Part shown: positions 17,268-25,217 of the stretch, piece after piece
Numbering within the stretch: the first letter of the stretch is position 1
Layout: the number at the start of each line of letters is the position of its first letter
NCBI GenBank assembly: GCA_963795055.1
Contig: CAWCGJ010000036.1
Span: 1-64,000 of the forward strand
DNA length: 64,000 nt
Direction of reading: 5' to 3'
Origin: JASHPR01 sp963795055
Lineage (GTDB): Bacteria > Actinomycetota > Actinomycetes > Streptosporangiales > Streptosporangiaceae
Notes under the pieces: generated by a model
Database searches by the model: none
What the model was told of the DNA's origin: nothing
The model's input: only the letters and a program-made list of their open reading frames with translations
Translations under genes and position numbers: made by a program

Positions 17268-18884
17268 GTGTTCGAGACACTCTCCGATCGACTGACCCAG
17301 GTCTTCTCCTCGCTGCGCGGGCACGGACGGCTGTCCGCGGCGGACATCGACGCGACCGCCCGCGAGATCAGGATCGCGCTGCTGGAAGCCGACGTGGCGC
17401 TCCCGGTGGTCCGGCAGTTCATCGCGCGGGTCAAGGAGCGCGCCTCCGGCGCCGAGGTCTCCGAGGCCCTGAACCCGGCGCAGCAGGTCATAAAGATCGT
17501 CAACGAGGAGCTCGTCGAGATCCTGGGGGGCGAGGCGCGCCGGCTCCGCTTCGCCAAGGTGGCGCCGACCGTGATCATGTTGGCGGGCCTCCAGGGATCC
17601 GGCAAGACGACGGTCGCGGCCAAGCTGGCCCTGTGGCTGCGCCAGCAGGGCAACACCCCGATGCTGGTCGCCGCCGACCTGCAGCGGCCCAACGCCGTGC
17701 AGCAGCTGGAGATCCTGGGCGAGCGGGCCGGCGTGCCGGTCTTCGCCCCGTCGCCGGGCAACGGCGTGGGCGATCCGGTCGAGGTGGCCCGGCAGTCGAT
17801 CGACGAGGCCAAGCGCCGGATGCAGAACATCGTCATCATCGACACGGCCGGCCGGCTGGGCATCGACGAGGACATGATGCAGCAGGCGGCGGCGATCAGG
17901 GACGCCACCGACCCGGACGAGATCCTGTTCGTGGTCGACGCCATGATCGGCCAGGACGCGGTGACGACCGCGCAGGCGTTCCTCGACGGCGTCGGTTACG
18001 ACGGGGTCATCCTGACCAAGCTCGACGGCGACGCGAGGGGTGGCGCGGCCCTGTCCATCGCCCAGGTCACCGGGCGGCCGGTCATGTTCGCCTCGTCCGG
18101 GGAGAAGCTCGAGGACTTCGACCTGTTCCATCCCGACCGGATGGCTTCGCGGATCCTCGACCTCGGCGACATCCTGACCCTGATCGAGCAGGCTGAGCGC
18201 ACGTTCGACCAGGATCAGGCGGCCGCGATGGCCGACAAGCTGGCTTCCGGCGAGGGTTTCACGCTCGAGGACTTCGTCGAGCAACTGGCCATGGTGCGCA
18301 AGCTTGGGCCGATCGGGAACCTGCTGGGCATGCTGCCCGGCGCGGCGCAGAACCGGGAGATGCTCAGCCAGGTCAGCGACAAGGACCTGGACCGGGCGAC
18401 GGCCATCATCAATTCGATGACGGTCGAGGAGCGCCGTAACCCGAAGGTCATCAATGGCTCGCGGCGAGCCAGGATCGCGGCCGGCTCGGGTGTCGCGGTC
18501 GGCGAGGTGAGCACGCTCATCACCAGGTTCCTCGAGGCCCAGAAGATGATGCGCCAGATGATGGGCATGCCGGGCATGCGGCGCGGTACGCAGAAGGCGG
18601 CGCGCAAGACCAAGAAGAAGCCCAAGGGCGGGCGCCCGGGAGGGGGCGCGGCCACCCGGACCGCGGCCGGCAGCCGTCCGGGCGGGCCGGCCGGGCTTGG
18701 ATCCAGGCCAGGCCAGGGACCGGGCATGCCGGGCTCCATGCCCGGGCTGCCGGACGGGCTGGGCGGAGGCGACGGAGGGTTCAAGCTGCCGCCGGGATTC
18801 GGGACCCCGCCGCCCAACCTGCCGCCCGGCCTGCGCGGCCCGGTGCCGAACCGGCGCGGCCGCCCGGGCAAGAAGGGCCGTTAG
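17268..18884 (+). CDS. ffh: Signal recognition particle protein Ffh
   Basis: Ffh (SRP54) binds 4.5S RNA and signal peptides. The 538-residue product has the N domain, the G domain (GLQGSGKTTVAAKLA, DLQRPNAVQQL, DTAGRLGIDE, TKLDGDARGGAAL) and the Met-rich M domain (AQKMMRQMMGMPGMRRG). The C-terminal tail of about 95 residues is Gly/Pro-rich and low-complexity, longer than in E. coli. GTG 17268 matches the family start MFETLSDRL. No gene lies in the 168 bases between ftsY and ffh. No SRP RNA was recognised in this window. Confidence 0.96.
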   Translation: MFETLSDRLTQVFSSLRGHGRLSAADIDATAREIRIALLEADVALPVVRQFIARVKERASGAEVSEALNPAQQVIKIVNEELVEILGGEARRLRFAKVAPTVIMLAGLQGSGKTTVAAKLALWLRQQGNTPMLVAADLQRPNAVQQLEILGERAGVPVFAPSPGNGVGDPVEVARQSIDEAKRRMQNIVIIDTAGRLGIDEDMMQQAAAIRDATDPDEILFVVDAMIGQDAVTTAQAFLDGVGYDGVILTKLDGDARGGAALSIAQVTGRPVMFASSGEKLEDFDLFHPDRMASRILDLGDILTLIEQAERTFDQDQAAAMADKLASGEGFTLEDFVEQLAMVRKLGPIGNLLGMLPGAAQNREMLSQVSDKDLDRATAIINSMTVEERRNPKVINGSRRARIAAGSGVAVGEVSTLITRFLEAQKMMRQMMGMPGMRRGTQKAARKTKKKPKGGRPGGGAATRTAAGSRPGGPAGLGSRPGQGPGMPGSMPGLPDGLGGGDGGFKLPPGFGTPPPNLPPGLRGPVPNRRGRPGKKGR

Positions 18885-19166
18885 CCGGTCGTACGCCGCC
18901 CGCGGCGGGCGATGAGGCCGGGTCGCCGCGCGCCCGGGAATGGGTGCATGGCTGCCTGGCCGCGCGCCCGTGGGAAACGGCCCAACAGCCGCACGTGGAC
19001 GGGCGATGACGCCTGAGGTCGCCGCGTCTGGCAGAATATGGTCGCGACGGCAGCTTCGCGGGACCCTCTCTCGCCCGTTGAGCCGCCTCCATGGGCAGCG
19101 CCACCGGTTCCCCACCCGGAGTGCCCGCCGCCCGCCAAACGAAACTTCTGGGAGAAGACTGCACCC

Positions 19167-20117
19167 GTGGCTGTAAAGATCAAGCTGAAGCGCCTGGGCA
19201 AGATCAGGGCGCCGTACTACAGGATCATCGTGGCCGATGCCCGCACCAAGCGGGACGGCCGGGCGATCGAGGAAATCGGCAAGTACCACCCGAAGGCTGA
19301 GCCGTCATTCATCGAGGTCAACTCGGAGCGGGCCCAGCACTGGCTGTCCGTCGGGGCGCAGCCGACCGACCCGGTCAAGAAGATCTTTGAGATCACCGGC
19401 GACTGGCAGAAGTTCAAGGGCCTGCCGGGCGCCGAGGGCACGCTGAAGACGGCGGCGCCCAAGGAGGACAGGAAAGAGGTCTTTGCCGCCGCGGTCAAGG
19501 AGAACATGGGGGACAGCGCCCCGGCGCCGAAGGGCAGGGGCCGGTCCGCGGCGGCCGCCAAGGACTCCGGCGCTGCGGCGGAGAAGTCCGGCAAGACCGC
19601 GGCGAAGGACACGGCGGCGAAGGACACAGGGTCGGCCAAGGCTGAGCCGGCCAAGGCTAAGCCGGCCAAGGCTGAGCCGGCCAAGGCTGAGAAGCCCGCC
19701 AGGGCGAAGGCCGACCAGCAGCCGGACAAGGCCAAGACCGGCGCCGCCGAGGACGCCAAGGACGATGCCAAGGCCAAGGACACGGCCGGGGACGCCAAGG
19801 CCAAGGACAGCGCCGCCAAGGAAGCCACGGCCAAGGACAGCACCGCCAAGGCCAGTGGCACGGCCAAGGACAGCACCGCCAAGGCCAGTGGCACCGCCAA
19901 GGACGGCGCGGCCAAGGACGGCGCGGCCAAGGACGGCGCGGCCAAGGACGGCGCGGCCAAGGCCAGCGGCGCGGCCAAGGACGGCGCGGCCAAGGACGGC
20001 GCGGCCAAGGACGGCGCGGCCAAGGACACGCCGGATGCGGCCGAGGAGCCGGCGGACGGCTCGGCGGCGCAGCCCGCGGCCGTGGCGGCCGACGCGGAGC
20101 CTGCGAGCGGGGACTGA
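19167..20117 (+). CDS. rpsP: 30S ribosomal protein S16 with a very long Ala/Lys/Asp tail
   Basis: Residues 1 to about 85 are ordinary S16: AVKIKLKRLGKIRAPYYRI, VADARTKRDGRAIEEIG, LSVGAQPTDPVKKIFE. S16 normally has about 80-140 residues. Here the protein is 316, because a disordered tail of about 200 residues follows, rich in Ala, Lys and Asp and built from AKDGA-type repeats. Such tails resemble histone-H1-like basic extensions, though this one has mixed charge. GTG 19167 follows GGGAGAAG and gives the invariant N-terminus. The KH-domain gene begins one base after the stop. Confidence 0.93.
   Translation: MAVKIKLKRLGKIRAPYYRIIVADARTKRDGRAIEEIGKYHPKAEPSFIEVNSERAQHWLSVGAQPTDPVKKIFEITGDWQKFKGLPGAEGTLKTAAPKEDRKEVFAAAVKENMGDSAPAPKGRGRSAAAAKDSGAAAEKSGKTAAKDTAAKDTGSAKAEPAKAKPAKAEPAKAEKPARAKADQQPDKAKTGAAEDAKDDAKAKDTAGDAKAKDSAAKEATAKDSTAKASGTAKDSTAKASGTAKDGAAKDGAAKDGAAKDGAAKASGAAKDGAAKDGAAKDGAAKDTPDAAEEPADGSAAQPAAVAADAEPASGD
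19620..20034 (+). repeat. Tandem AK/AKDGA repeats in the rpsP 3' half
   Basis: Several short in-frame repeats follow one another: a 15-base unit encoding AKAEP, units encoding TAKASG and AKDS, and then seven or more copies of a 15-base unit encoding AKDGA between about 19898 and 20026. Runs of four and then three copies of this last unit look identical, which indicates recent slippage expansion. Confidence 0.9.
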
Positions 20118-20118
20118 C

Positions 20119-20361
20119 GTGCTCGAAGAGGCCCTTGAGCACCTGGTGCGAGGCATCGTGGAATACCCGGACGAAGTCCGCGTGGACAGTCGCGGGTTGC
20201 GCCGGGGGCGGGTTCTTGAGGTTCGCGTGCACCCCGAGGACCTGGGCAAGGTCATCGGGCGCGGAGGGCGGACGGCCCGGGCGCTGCGGACCGTGATCGG
20301 CTCGCTGGCGGGCAACGCTTATGTCAGGGTCGACCTTCTGGACACTGACGAGATTCGCTAG
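20119..20361 (+). CDS. KH-domain RNA-binding protein KhpA-like
   Basis: An 80-residue single KH-domain protein (KhpA/YlqC family) with the diagnostic KVIGRGGRTARALRTVIG loop, including GxxG. These proteins bind RNA, often with a KhpB partner, and are encoded between rpsP and rimM in most actinobacteria. GTG 20119 lies one base after the rpsP stop, indicating tight coupling. Confidence 0.93.
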   Translation: MLEEALEHLVRGIVEYPDEVRVDSRGLRRGRVLEVRVHPEDLGKVIGRGGRTARALRTVIGSLAGNAYVRVDLLDTDEIR

Positions 20362-20371
20362 CCAGGCCGGC

Positions 20372-20899
20372 ATGCAGTTGGTCGTCGGCCGCGTGGGACG
20401 GCCGCACGGGATCCGCGGTGAGCTGAGCGTGCACGTGCACACCGACGACCCGGACCTCAGGTTCGCGGCGGGTTCCGTGCTGGCCACGGAGCCCGCCGCG
20501 CGGGGCCCGCTGACCGTGTCGTCGTCCCGCTGGCACTCCGGGCGCCTGCTGGTCACGTTCGCCGGTTACGAGGACCGCAGCCAGGCCGAGGACCTACGCG
20601 GGACATTGCTGGTCATGGACTCGGCCGACGTGGCCCCCACGGCCGACCCGGACGAGTTCCACGATTACGAGCTGATCGGGCTCGACGTGCTGACCGTCAC
20701 CGGGGAACCCGTCGGCGTGGTGACCGATGTGCTGCACCAGGGCCAGGAAATGCTGGTGATCCAGCCCGCGCCCGGGCCAGAACGCAACCCGATACTGGTC
20801 CCGTTCGTGGCCGCCATCGTCCCGGAGGTCGACGTCAAGGCGGGTCGCCTGGTTATCGACCCGCCGCAAGGCCTGCTCGACCTCGGCGCGGCAGGCTAG
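20372..20899 (+). CDS. rimM: Ribosome maturation factor RimM
   Basis: RimM assists late 30S assembly through S19 and the 16S 3' domain. The 175-residue product shows MQLVVGRVGRPHGIRGEL, GYEDRSQAEDLRG and the PRC-barrel part DVLHQGQEMLVIQ, with VPFVAAIVPEVDV near the end. ATG 20372 is at the family N-terminus, 10 bases after the KH gene. trmD follows after 15 bases. Confidence 0.95.
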   Translation: MQLVVGRVGRPHGIRGELSVHVHTDDPDLRFAAGSVLATEPAARGPLTVSSSRWHSGRLLVTFAGYEDRSQAEDLRGTLLVMDSADVAPTADPDEFHDYELIGLDVLTVTGEPVGVVTDVLHQGQEMLVIQPAPGPERNPILVPFVAAIVPEVDVKAGRLVIDPPQGLLDLGAAG

Positions 20900-20914
20900 G
20901 TAGGGGCGTGCCCG

Positions 20915-21697
20915 TTGCGAATAGATATCATTACCATCTTTCCCGAGTACTTCGCCCCGCTGGGGGTCTCGCTGATCGGCAAGGCCGCGCAGCGCGGCGA
21001 CATCAGTTTCGGGGTGCACGACCTGCGGACCTGGGCGCATGACCCGCACCACTCCGTGGACGACTCTCCCTTCGGCGGCGGTCCCGGGATGGTGATGCGG
21101 CCCGAGCCGTGGGGCGAGGCCCTCGACGCCCTGGTCCCGCCCGGCCAGGCGGCCCGGCTGGTGCTGCCGAGCCCGTCCGGAGTCCCGTTTACCCAGCGGA
21201 TGGCGGCGCAGTACGCGCGGGAGAGCCATCTGGTCTTCGCCTGCGGCCGGTACGAGGGGATCGACGCGCGCGTGGCGGAGGAGGCGCGCACCAGGATGGC
21301 CGTGGACGAGGTGACCATCGGTGATTACGTGCTCGCCGGGGGAGAACCGGCGGTTCTGGTGATCACGGAAGCCGTCTGCCGGCTGCTGCCTGGCGTCATC
21401 GGCAATGCCGACTCCGCGTCGGACGACTCGTTCGGCGGCGGCAGCGGGCCCATGGCCGGGCTCATCGAGGGTCCCGCCTATACCCGGCCGCGGGTCTGGC
21501 GCGGGCGGCCCGTGCCGCCGGTCCTGCTGTCCGGCGACCACGCGGCCATCGCCCGGTGGCGTCGCGATGCCGCGCTGCTCCGGACGGCCGCCAACCGTCC
21601 GGATCTGGCCGCGGGCGCGGCGGGGCTTGATTCCCGCGACCGGCAGGTGCTCTCTGAGGCTGGTTTTCCACTCAGTGGCCAAGATATGGCAGACTGA
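20915..21697 (+). CDS. trmD: tRNA (guanine-N1)-methyltransferase
   Basis: TrmD makes m1G37 in tRNAs and prevents +1 frameshifting. The 260-residue product starts MRIDIITIFPEYF from a rare TTG codon. It contains DDSPFGGGPGMV, CGRYEGIDAR and the knotted SAM site IGDYVLAGGEPA. TTG is the only start giving the invariant N-terminus. Adjacent to rimM and upstream of rplS, the classical operon. Confidence 0.95.
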   Translation: MRIDIITIFPEYFAPLGVSLIGKAAQRGDISFGVHDLRTWAHDPHHSVDDSPFGGGPGMVMRPEPWGEALDALVPPGQAARLVLPSPSGVPFTQRMAAQYARESHLVFACGRYEGIDARVAEEARTRMAVDEVTIGDYVLAGGEPAVLVITEAVCRLLPGVIGNADSASDDSFGGGSGPMAGLIEGPAYTRPRVWRGRPVPPVLLSGDHAAIARWRRDAALLRTAANRPDLAAGAAGLDSRDRQVLSEAGFPLSGQDMAD

Positions 21698-21817
21698 ATC
21701 CGCCGCCCCGCCATATGTGTGTCAGCAGGGCGCGCCCGGGCGCCCTGCGCCACGGCACCCAGACCGATTCAGCGCGTTCGCAGGCGTGCGCGTGATGACT
21801 AACGAGGAACTACAGCG

Positions 21818-22177
21818 ATGCACACCGCGATTGCCGAGCTGGAGCAGGCACAGATCCGTTCCGACATCCCGGATTTCCGGCCGGGGGACACGCTGAAGGT
21901 CCATGTCAAGGTCACGGAGGGCAACCGCTCCCGGATCCAGGTCTTCCAGGGTGTCGTCCTGCGCCGCCAGGGTGGCGGCGCGCGGGAGACCTTCACGGTC
22001 CGCAAGATCAGCTACGGCGTCGGCGTGGAGCGGACCTTCCCGGTGCACAGCCCGTCGATCGACAAGATCGAGGTAGTGACGCGCGGCCGGGTGCGCCGGG
22101 CCAAGCTGTACTACCTGCGCTCGCTGCGCGGCAAGGCGGCCCGGATCAAGGAGCGCCGCGAGCCGGCGGCTCGCTAG
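21818..22177 (+). CDS. rplS: 50S ribosomal protein L19
   Basis: A 119-residue L19 with DFRPGDTLKVHVKV, RIQVFQGVVLRRQG, SYGVGVERTFPVHSP and RGRVRRAKLYYLR. Length is normal. It follows trmD after 120 bases, a gap long enough for its own leader, in which I recognise no known leader motif. Confidence 0.97.
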   Translation: MHTAIAELEQAQIRSDIPDFRPGDTLKVHVKVTEGNRSRIQVFQGVVLRRQGGGARETFTVRKISYGVGVERTFPVHSPSIDKIEVVTRGRVRRAKLYYLRSLRGKAARIKERREPAAR

Positions 22178-22191
22178 GCCAGCCCGCCGAG

Positions 22192-22213
22192 CGGCCGGCC
22201 AAGGATCCGGCCG
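22192..22213 (+). terminator. Possible hairpin after rplS
   Basis: A 7-bp GC stem (CGGCCGG with CCGGCCG) encloses an eight-base loop, 14 bases after the rplS stop. No T-tract follows, so termination is only possible; in such GC-rich DNA short stems also arise by chance. Confidence 0.3.
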
Positions 22214-22259
22214 GGCGCTGGCGTCGCCTGCGGGGGGCGCCGGCGCTACGCTCGAAACG

Positions 22260-23402
22260 ATGGCAGACGACGACCAGGACGACCACGGTCCCGCCTTGAT
22301 CAAGGCGGACGGGCCCGGCTGGCCGGCCCGCGATCACGATGAACAGGCCGGCGTGGCGCCGGGCACCGAGCTGAGAGGTTCGCCCATGGCAGGCACGGCC
22401 GCTCGGGACGAACCAGTCGGCTCCCCCGCGGATCCCGCTGCCTCCCCCGGTGCCCCGGATGCCGCCCAGAATTCGCAGAAGGCGCAGGAACCACAGGACG
22501 AGCAGAGCCCGCGGAAGACGCGGAGGGCCAGGTCCTTCTGGCGTGAGCTGCCGGTGCTCATCGTCATCGCGCTGGCGATCGCGCTGCTGATCAAGTCGTT
22601 CGTGGTGCAGGCGTTCTGGATCCCGTCGTCCTCGATGGAGAACACCCTCGACATCCACGACAAGGTCCTGGTCAACAAGCTCGTCTATCATTTCCGCTCG
22701 ATCCAGCCCGGCGACATCGTGGTGTTCAACGGGGCAGGCTCCTGGGATCCGGTACCGGCTCCGGCCAAGGCCAGCTCCGATCCCGTGGTCCGGCTGTACG
22801 ACGCGACCCTGGACCCGCTCTATCACTCGATCCTCGGCCTGTTCGGGACCGCTCCGGGCCAGACGGACTACATCAAGCGGGTCATCGGCGTTCCCGGCGA
22901 CCGCGTCGCGTGCTGCAACGCCAGCGGCGACGTGACCGTCAACGGCGTGGCCCTGCACGAGCAGTCCTACCTCTACCCGGGCAATCCCCCGTCGATGCAG
23001 CACTTCAGCATCACGGTCCCGCCCGGCCGGCTGTGGGTCATGGGCGACCACCGGAGCGTCTCGTGGGACTCCCGCGGCCATACGTCGGATCCCGGCAACG
23101 GCACGATTCCGGAGAACATGGTGATCGGCCGGGCATTCTTGATCGTCTGGCCGCCAAGCCGGTGGCGGGTCCTGGCGATCCCGTCCACGTTCGGGCAGCC
23201 CGGGATCGCCGCGGTCCACGGGGCGGCCTCCCTGGGCGCGACGACCGTGCCCGCCGCGTCCTACCTGCCCCTGGAGGCTGGCTTCCTCGTCGCGGTCCCG
23301 CTGACCTGGCTGCAGCGCCGGCTGCGCCGCCGCAGGCTGCCCCGTGGTTTGCTGCCCCGTGGTGTGCTGCACGGGTGGCCAGGCCGCCTGCGGCGCCGGT
23401 GA
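22260..23402 (+). CDS. lepB: Signal peptidase I
   Basis: LepB cleaves signal peptides on the outer face of the membrane. The 380-residue protein has a variable cytoplasmic N-terminus of about 90 residues and a membrane segment ELPVLIVIALAIALLIKSF. The catalytic serine is in IPSSSMENTL (about residue 125), the catalytic lysine in YIKRVIGVPGD (K206), and box E in GDHRSVSWDSR. Insertions between the boxes make it longer than average. A C-terminal hydrophobic segment is followed by an Arg-rich end. rnhB begins 4 bases later. Confidence 0.94.
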   Translation: MADDDQDDHGPALIKADGPGWPARDHDEQAGVAPGTELRGSPMAGTAARDEPVGSPADPAASPGAPDAAQNSQKAQEPQDEQSPRKTRRARSFWRELPVLIVIALAIALLIKSFVVQAFWIPSSSMENTLDIHDKVLVNKLVYHFRSIQPGDIVVFNGAGSWDPVPAPAKASSDPVVRLYDATLDPLYHSILGLFGTAPGQTDYIKRVIGVPGDRVACCNASGDVTVNGVALHEQSYLYPGNPPSMQHFSITVPPGRLWVMGDHRSVSWDSRGHTSDPGNGTIPENMVIGRAFLIVWPPSRWRVLAIPSTFGQPGIAAVHGAASLGATTVPAASYLPLEAGFLVAVPLTWLQRRLRRRRLPRGLLPRGVLHGWPGRLRRR

Positions 23403-23406
23403 CGTC

Positions 23407-24138
23407 ATGGACAGTGCGCTGCAGCGTCATCCCGGCTACACGCCGAGGCGTGGCGGCGGCCTGACCGGGTATGAGCGGGTCCTGGCCCGCGCCGGGCTGG
23501 CGCCGGTCGCCGGGATCGATGAGGCCGGCCGCGGGGCCTGTGCCGGGCCGCTCGTGGTGGCCGCGGTCGCGCTGGACCCGCGGCGCAGGTCCGACCCGGC
23601 CGGGGTGGCCGACTCCAAGGCCCTGACCGCCGACGCCCGCGAGGCCGCCTACCGGGAGGTGGTGGAGCACGCCCTCGCCTGGCACGTGGTCGTGATCCCG
23701 CCCGGCGACATCGACGGGCTGGGGCTGCACGTGTGCAATGTGACCGGCATGCGCCGCGCGCTGGCCGGGCTGGCCGTCAGGCCCGGTTACGTGCTGACGG
23801 ACGGTTTCCCGGTCCGGGGGCTGGCCGTTCCCGCGCTAGCCATGTGGAAGGGCGATGAGGTCGCATTGTGCGTGGCCGCCGCCTCGATCGTGGCCAAGGT
23901 GACCAGGGACCGGATCATGAGGGATATTCACCCGCAGTACCCGCAGTACGGTTTTGCCCGGCATAAGGGATATTCCACGCCCAGCCACATGGCGGCCCTC
24001 GCGGAGCACGGTCCCTGTCCCGAGCACCGTTCGTCCTTCGTCAACGTGAAGGAGGTGATCCGCGCGCGTGCGGGCCTGTCGCCGGCCGCGGCAGACGAGG
24101 AGCGTGCCGGTGAAGAGGCAGAATTGTCCTATGGTTGA
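23407..24138 (+). CDS. rnhB: Ribonuclease HII
   Basis: RNase HII removes ribonucleotides from DNA. The 243-residue product carries the catalytic box AGIDEAGRGACAGPLVVAA (Asp-Glu pair), LTDGFPV with a further Asp, ASIVAKVTRDRIM and the YGFARHKGYSTPSH signature. ATG 23407 gives the normal start. The upstream extension of the frame lies inside lepB and is spurious. Confidence 0.95.
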   Translation: MDSALQRHPGYTPRRGGGLTGYERVLARAGLAPVAGIDEAGRGACAGPLVVAAVALDPRRRSDPAGVADSKALTADAREAAYREVVEHALAWHVVVIPPGDIDGLGLHVCNVTGMRRALAGLAVRPGYVLTDGFPVRGLAVPALAMWKGDEVALCVAAASIVAKVTRDRIMRDIHPQYPQYGFARHKGYSTPSHMAALAEHGPCPEHRSSFVNVKEVIRARAGLSPAAADEERAGEEAELSYG

Positions 24139-24276
24139 CCTGGCCCGGGTTGCGCATCCTCGGCGCAGGCCGGACTGCGGTCGCTCAGCGGGCGCTGACG
24201 CCTGTTGTGCCCGGTTACCGGGCGCTGCAGCCAGCCTGCGACCCGCCGAGCGCGTGCGGTCAGAACGGAGAATTAC

Positions 24277-24612
24277 ATGAGCGCGGAGGATCTCGAGAAG
24301 TACGAGACGGAGATGGAGCTGCAGCTCTACCGCGAGTATCGCGACGTCGTCGGGCTGTTCAGCCACGTGGTCGAGACCGAGCGCCGCTTCTACCTCACCA
24401 ACCAGGTCGAGCTCAACGTGCGCACCTCGGACAACGGCGAGGTGTTCTTCGAGGTCACCATGCAGGATGCCTGGGTGTGGGACATGTACCGCCCGGCGCG
24501 GTTCGTGAAGAACGTCAGGGTCGTCACCTTCAAGGACGTCAACATCGAGGAACTCTCCAAGAGCGACCTTCAGGTCCCCGACCCCAACGACAAGCAGCAG
24601 GGCTTCTCCTGA
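24277..24612 (+). CDS. DUF2469 family protein
   Basis: A 111-residue acidic protein beginning MSAEDLEKYETEMELQLYRE and ending NDKQQGFS, the highly conserved DUF2469 protein of Actinobacteria. Its function is unknown. It almost always lies between rnhB and yraN, as here. GGAGA stands about 7 bases before the ATG. Confidence 0.93.
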   Translation: MSAEDLEKYETEMELQLYREYRDVVGLFSHVVETERRFYLTNQVELNVRTSDNGEVFFEVTMQDAWVWDMYRPARFVKNVRVVTFKDVNIEELSKSDLQVPDPNDKQQGFS

Positions 24613-24860
24613 CGGCGGGCCAGACTCCGGCTTAGGCCGCGGGATCGCCCGATCGCCTGGCGGGCGGTCCGGCTCTGCCGCCCGATCAGTTCGGGCAGGC
24701 CGCCGCCTGCCAGCCGGGCAGGCATCAAAGCATGGCGTGCCGACAGTCCGGCCCGCCCCTCCACATCCGGGGCCCTGCTTCGCGTTTCTTCCACAGCCGG
24801 CGCCCGCCCTCTGCGGCCGGCCCGCCGTTTCCGTCACCGTCGGTGGCGGAGGTGGTGAGC

Positions 24861-25217
24861 GTGAACGCTAAGGACGCCCTGGGCCAGCAGGGGGAGCAGT
24901 TAGCCGCGGAATACCTGCAGCGAGCCGGGTTCCGGGTACTCGCCCGTAACTGGCGGTGCTCGGAGGGAGAGATCGACATCGTCGCGGCCGACCGCCGGAC
25001 CCTGGTCGCCTGCGAGGTGAAGACCCGCTCGGGCACCAGGTACGGCACTCCGCTCGAGGCGGTCACCAGAAAGAAGCTAAGCCGGCTGCGACGCCTGGCC
25101 GTGCGCTGGGTGCTCGCGAACGGCGTCCTGTTCGACGAGGTGCGCGTGGACGTCGTGGAGGTGCTGAAGGACGAGCGGGGTGACTTCGTGATCGAGCACA
25201 TCCGCGGGGTGGGTTAG
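24861..25217 (+). CDS. YraN/UPF0102 endonuclease-like protein
   Basis: A protein of about 118 residues of the UPF0102 family, which has the Holliday-junction-resolvase-like fold. It shows GQQGEQLAAEYLQRAGF, the nuclease core EGEIDIVAADRRTLVACEVKTRSG (E...D...ExK) and the family C-terminus. GTG 24861 follows GGAGGTG; nearby in-frame GTGs at 24852 and 24855 are alternatives. The stop directly abuts the comM start. Confidence 0.92.
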   Translation: MNAKDALGQQGEQLAAEYLQRAGFRVLARNWRCSEGEIDIVAADRRTLVACEVKTRSGTRYGTPLEAVTRKKLSRLRRLAVRWVLANGVLFDEVRVDVVEVLKDERGDFVIEHIRGVG

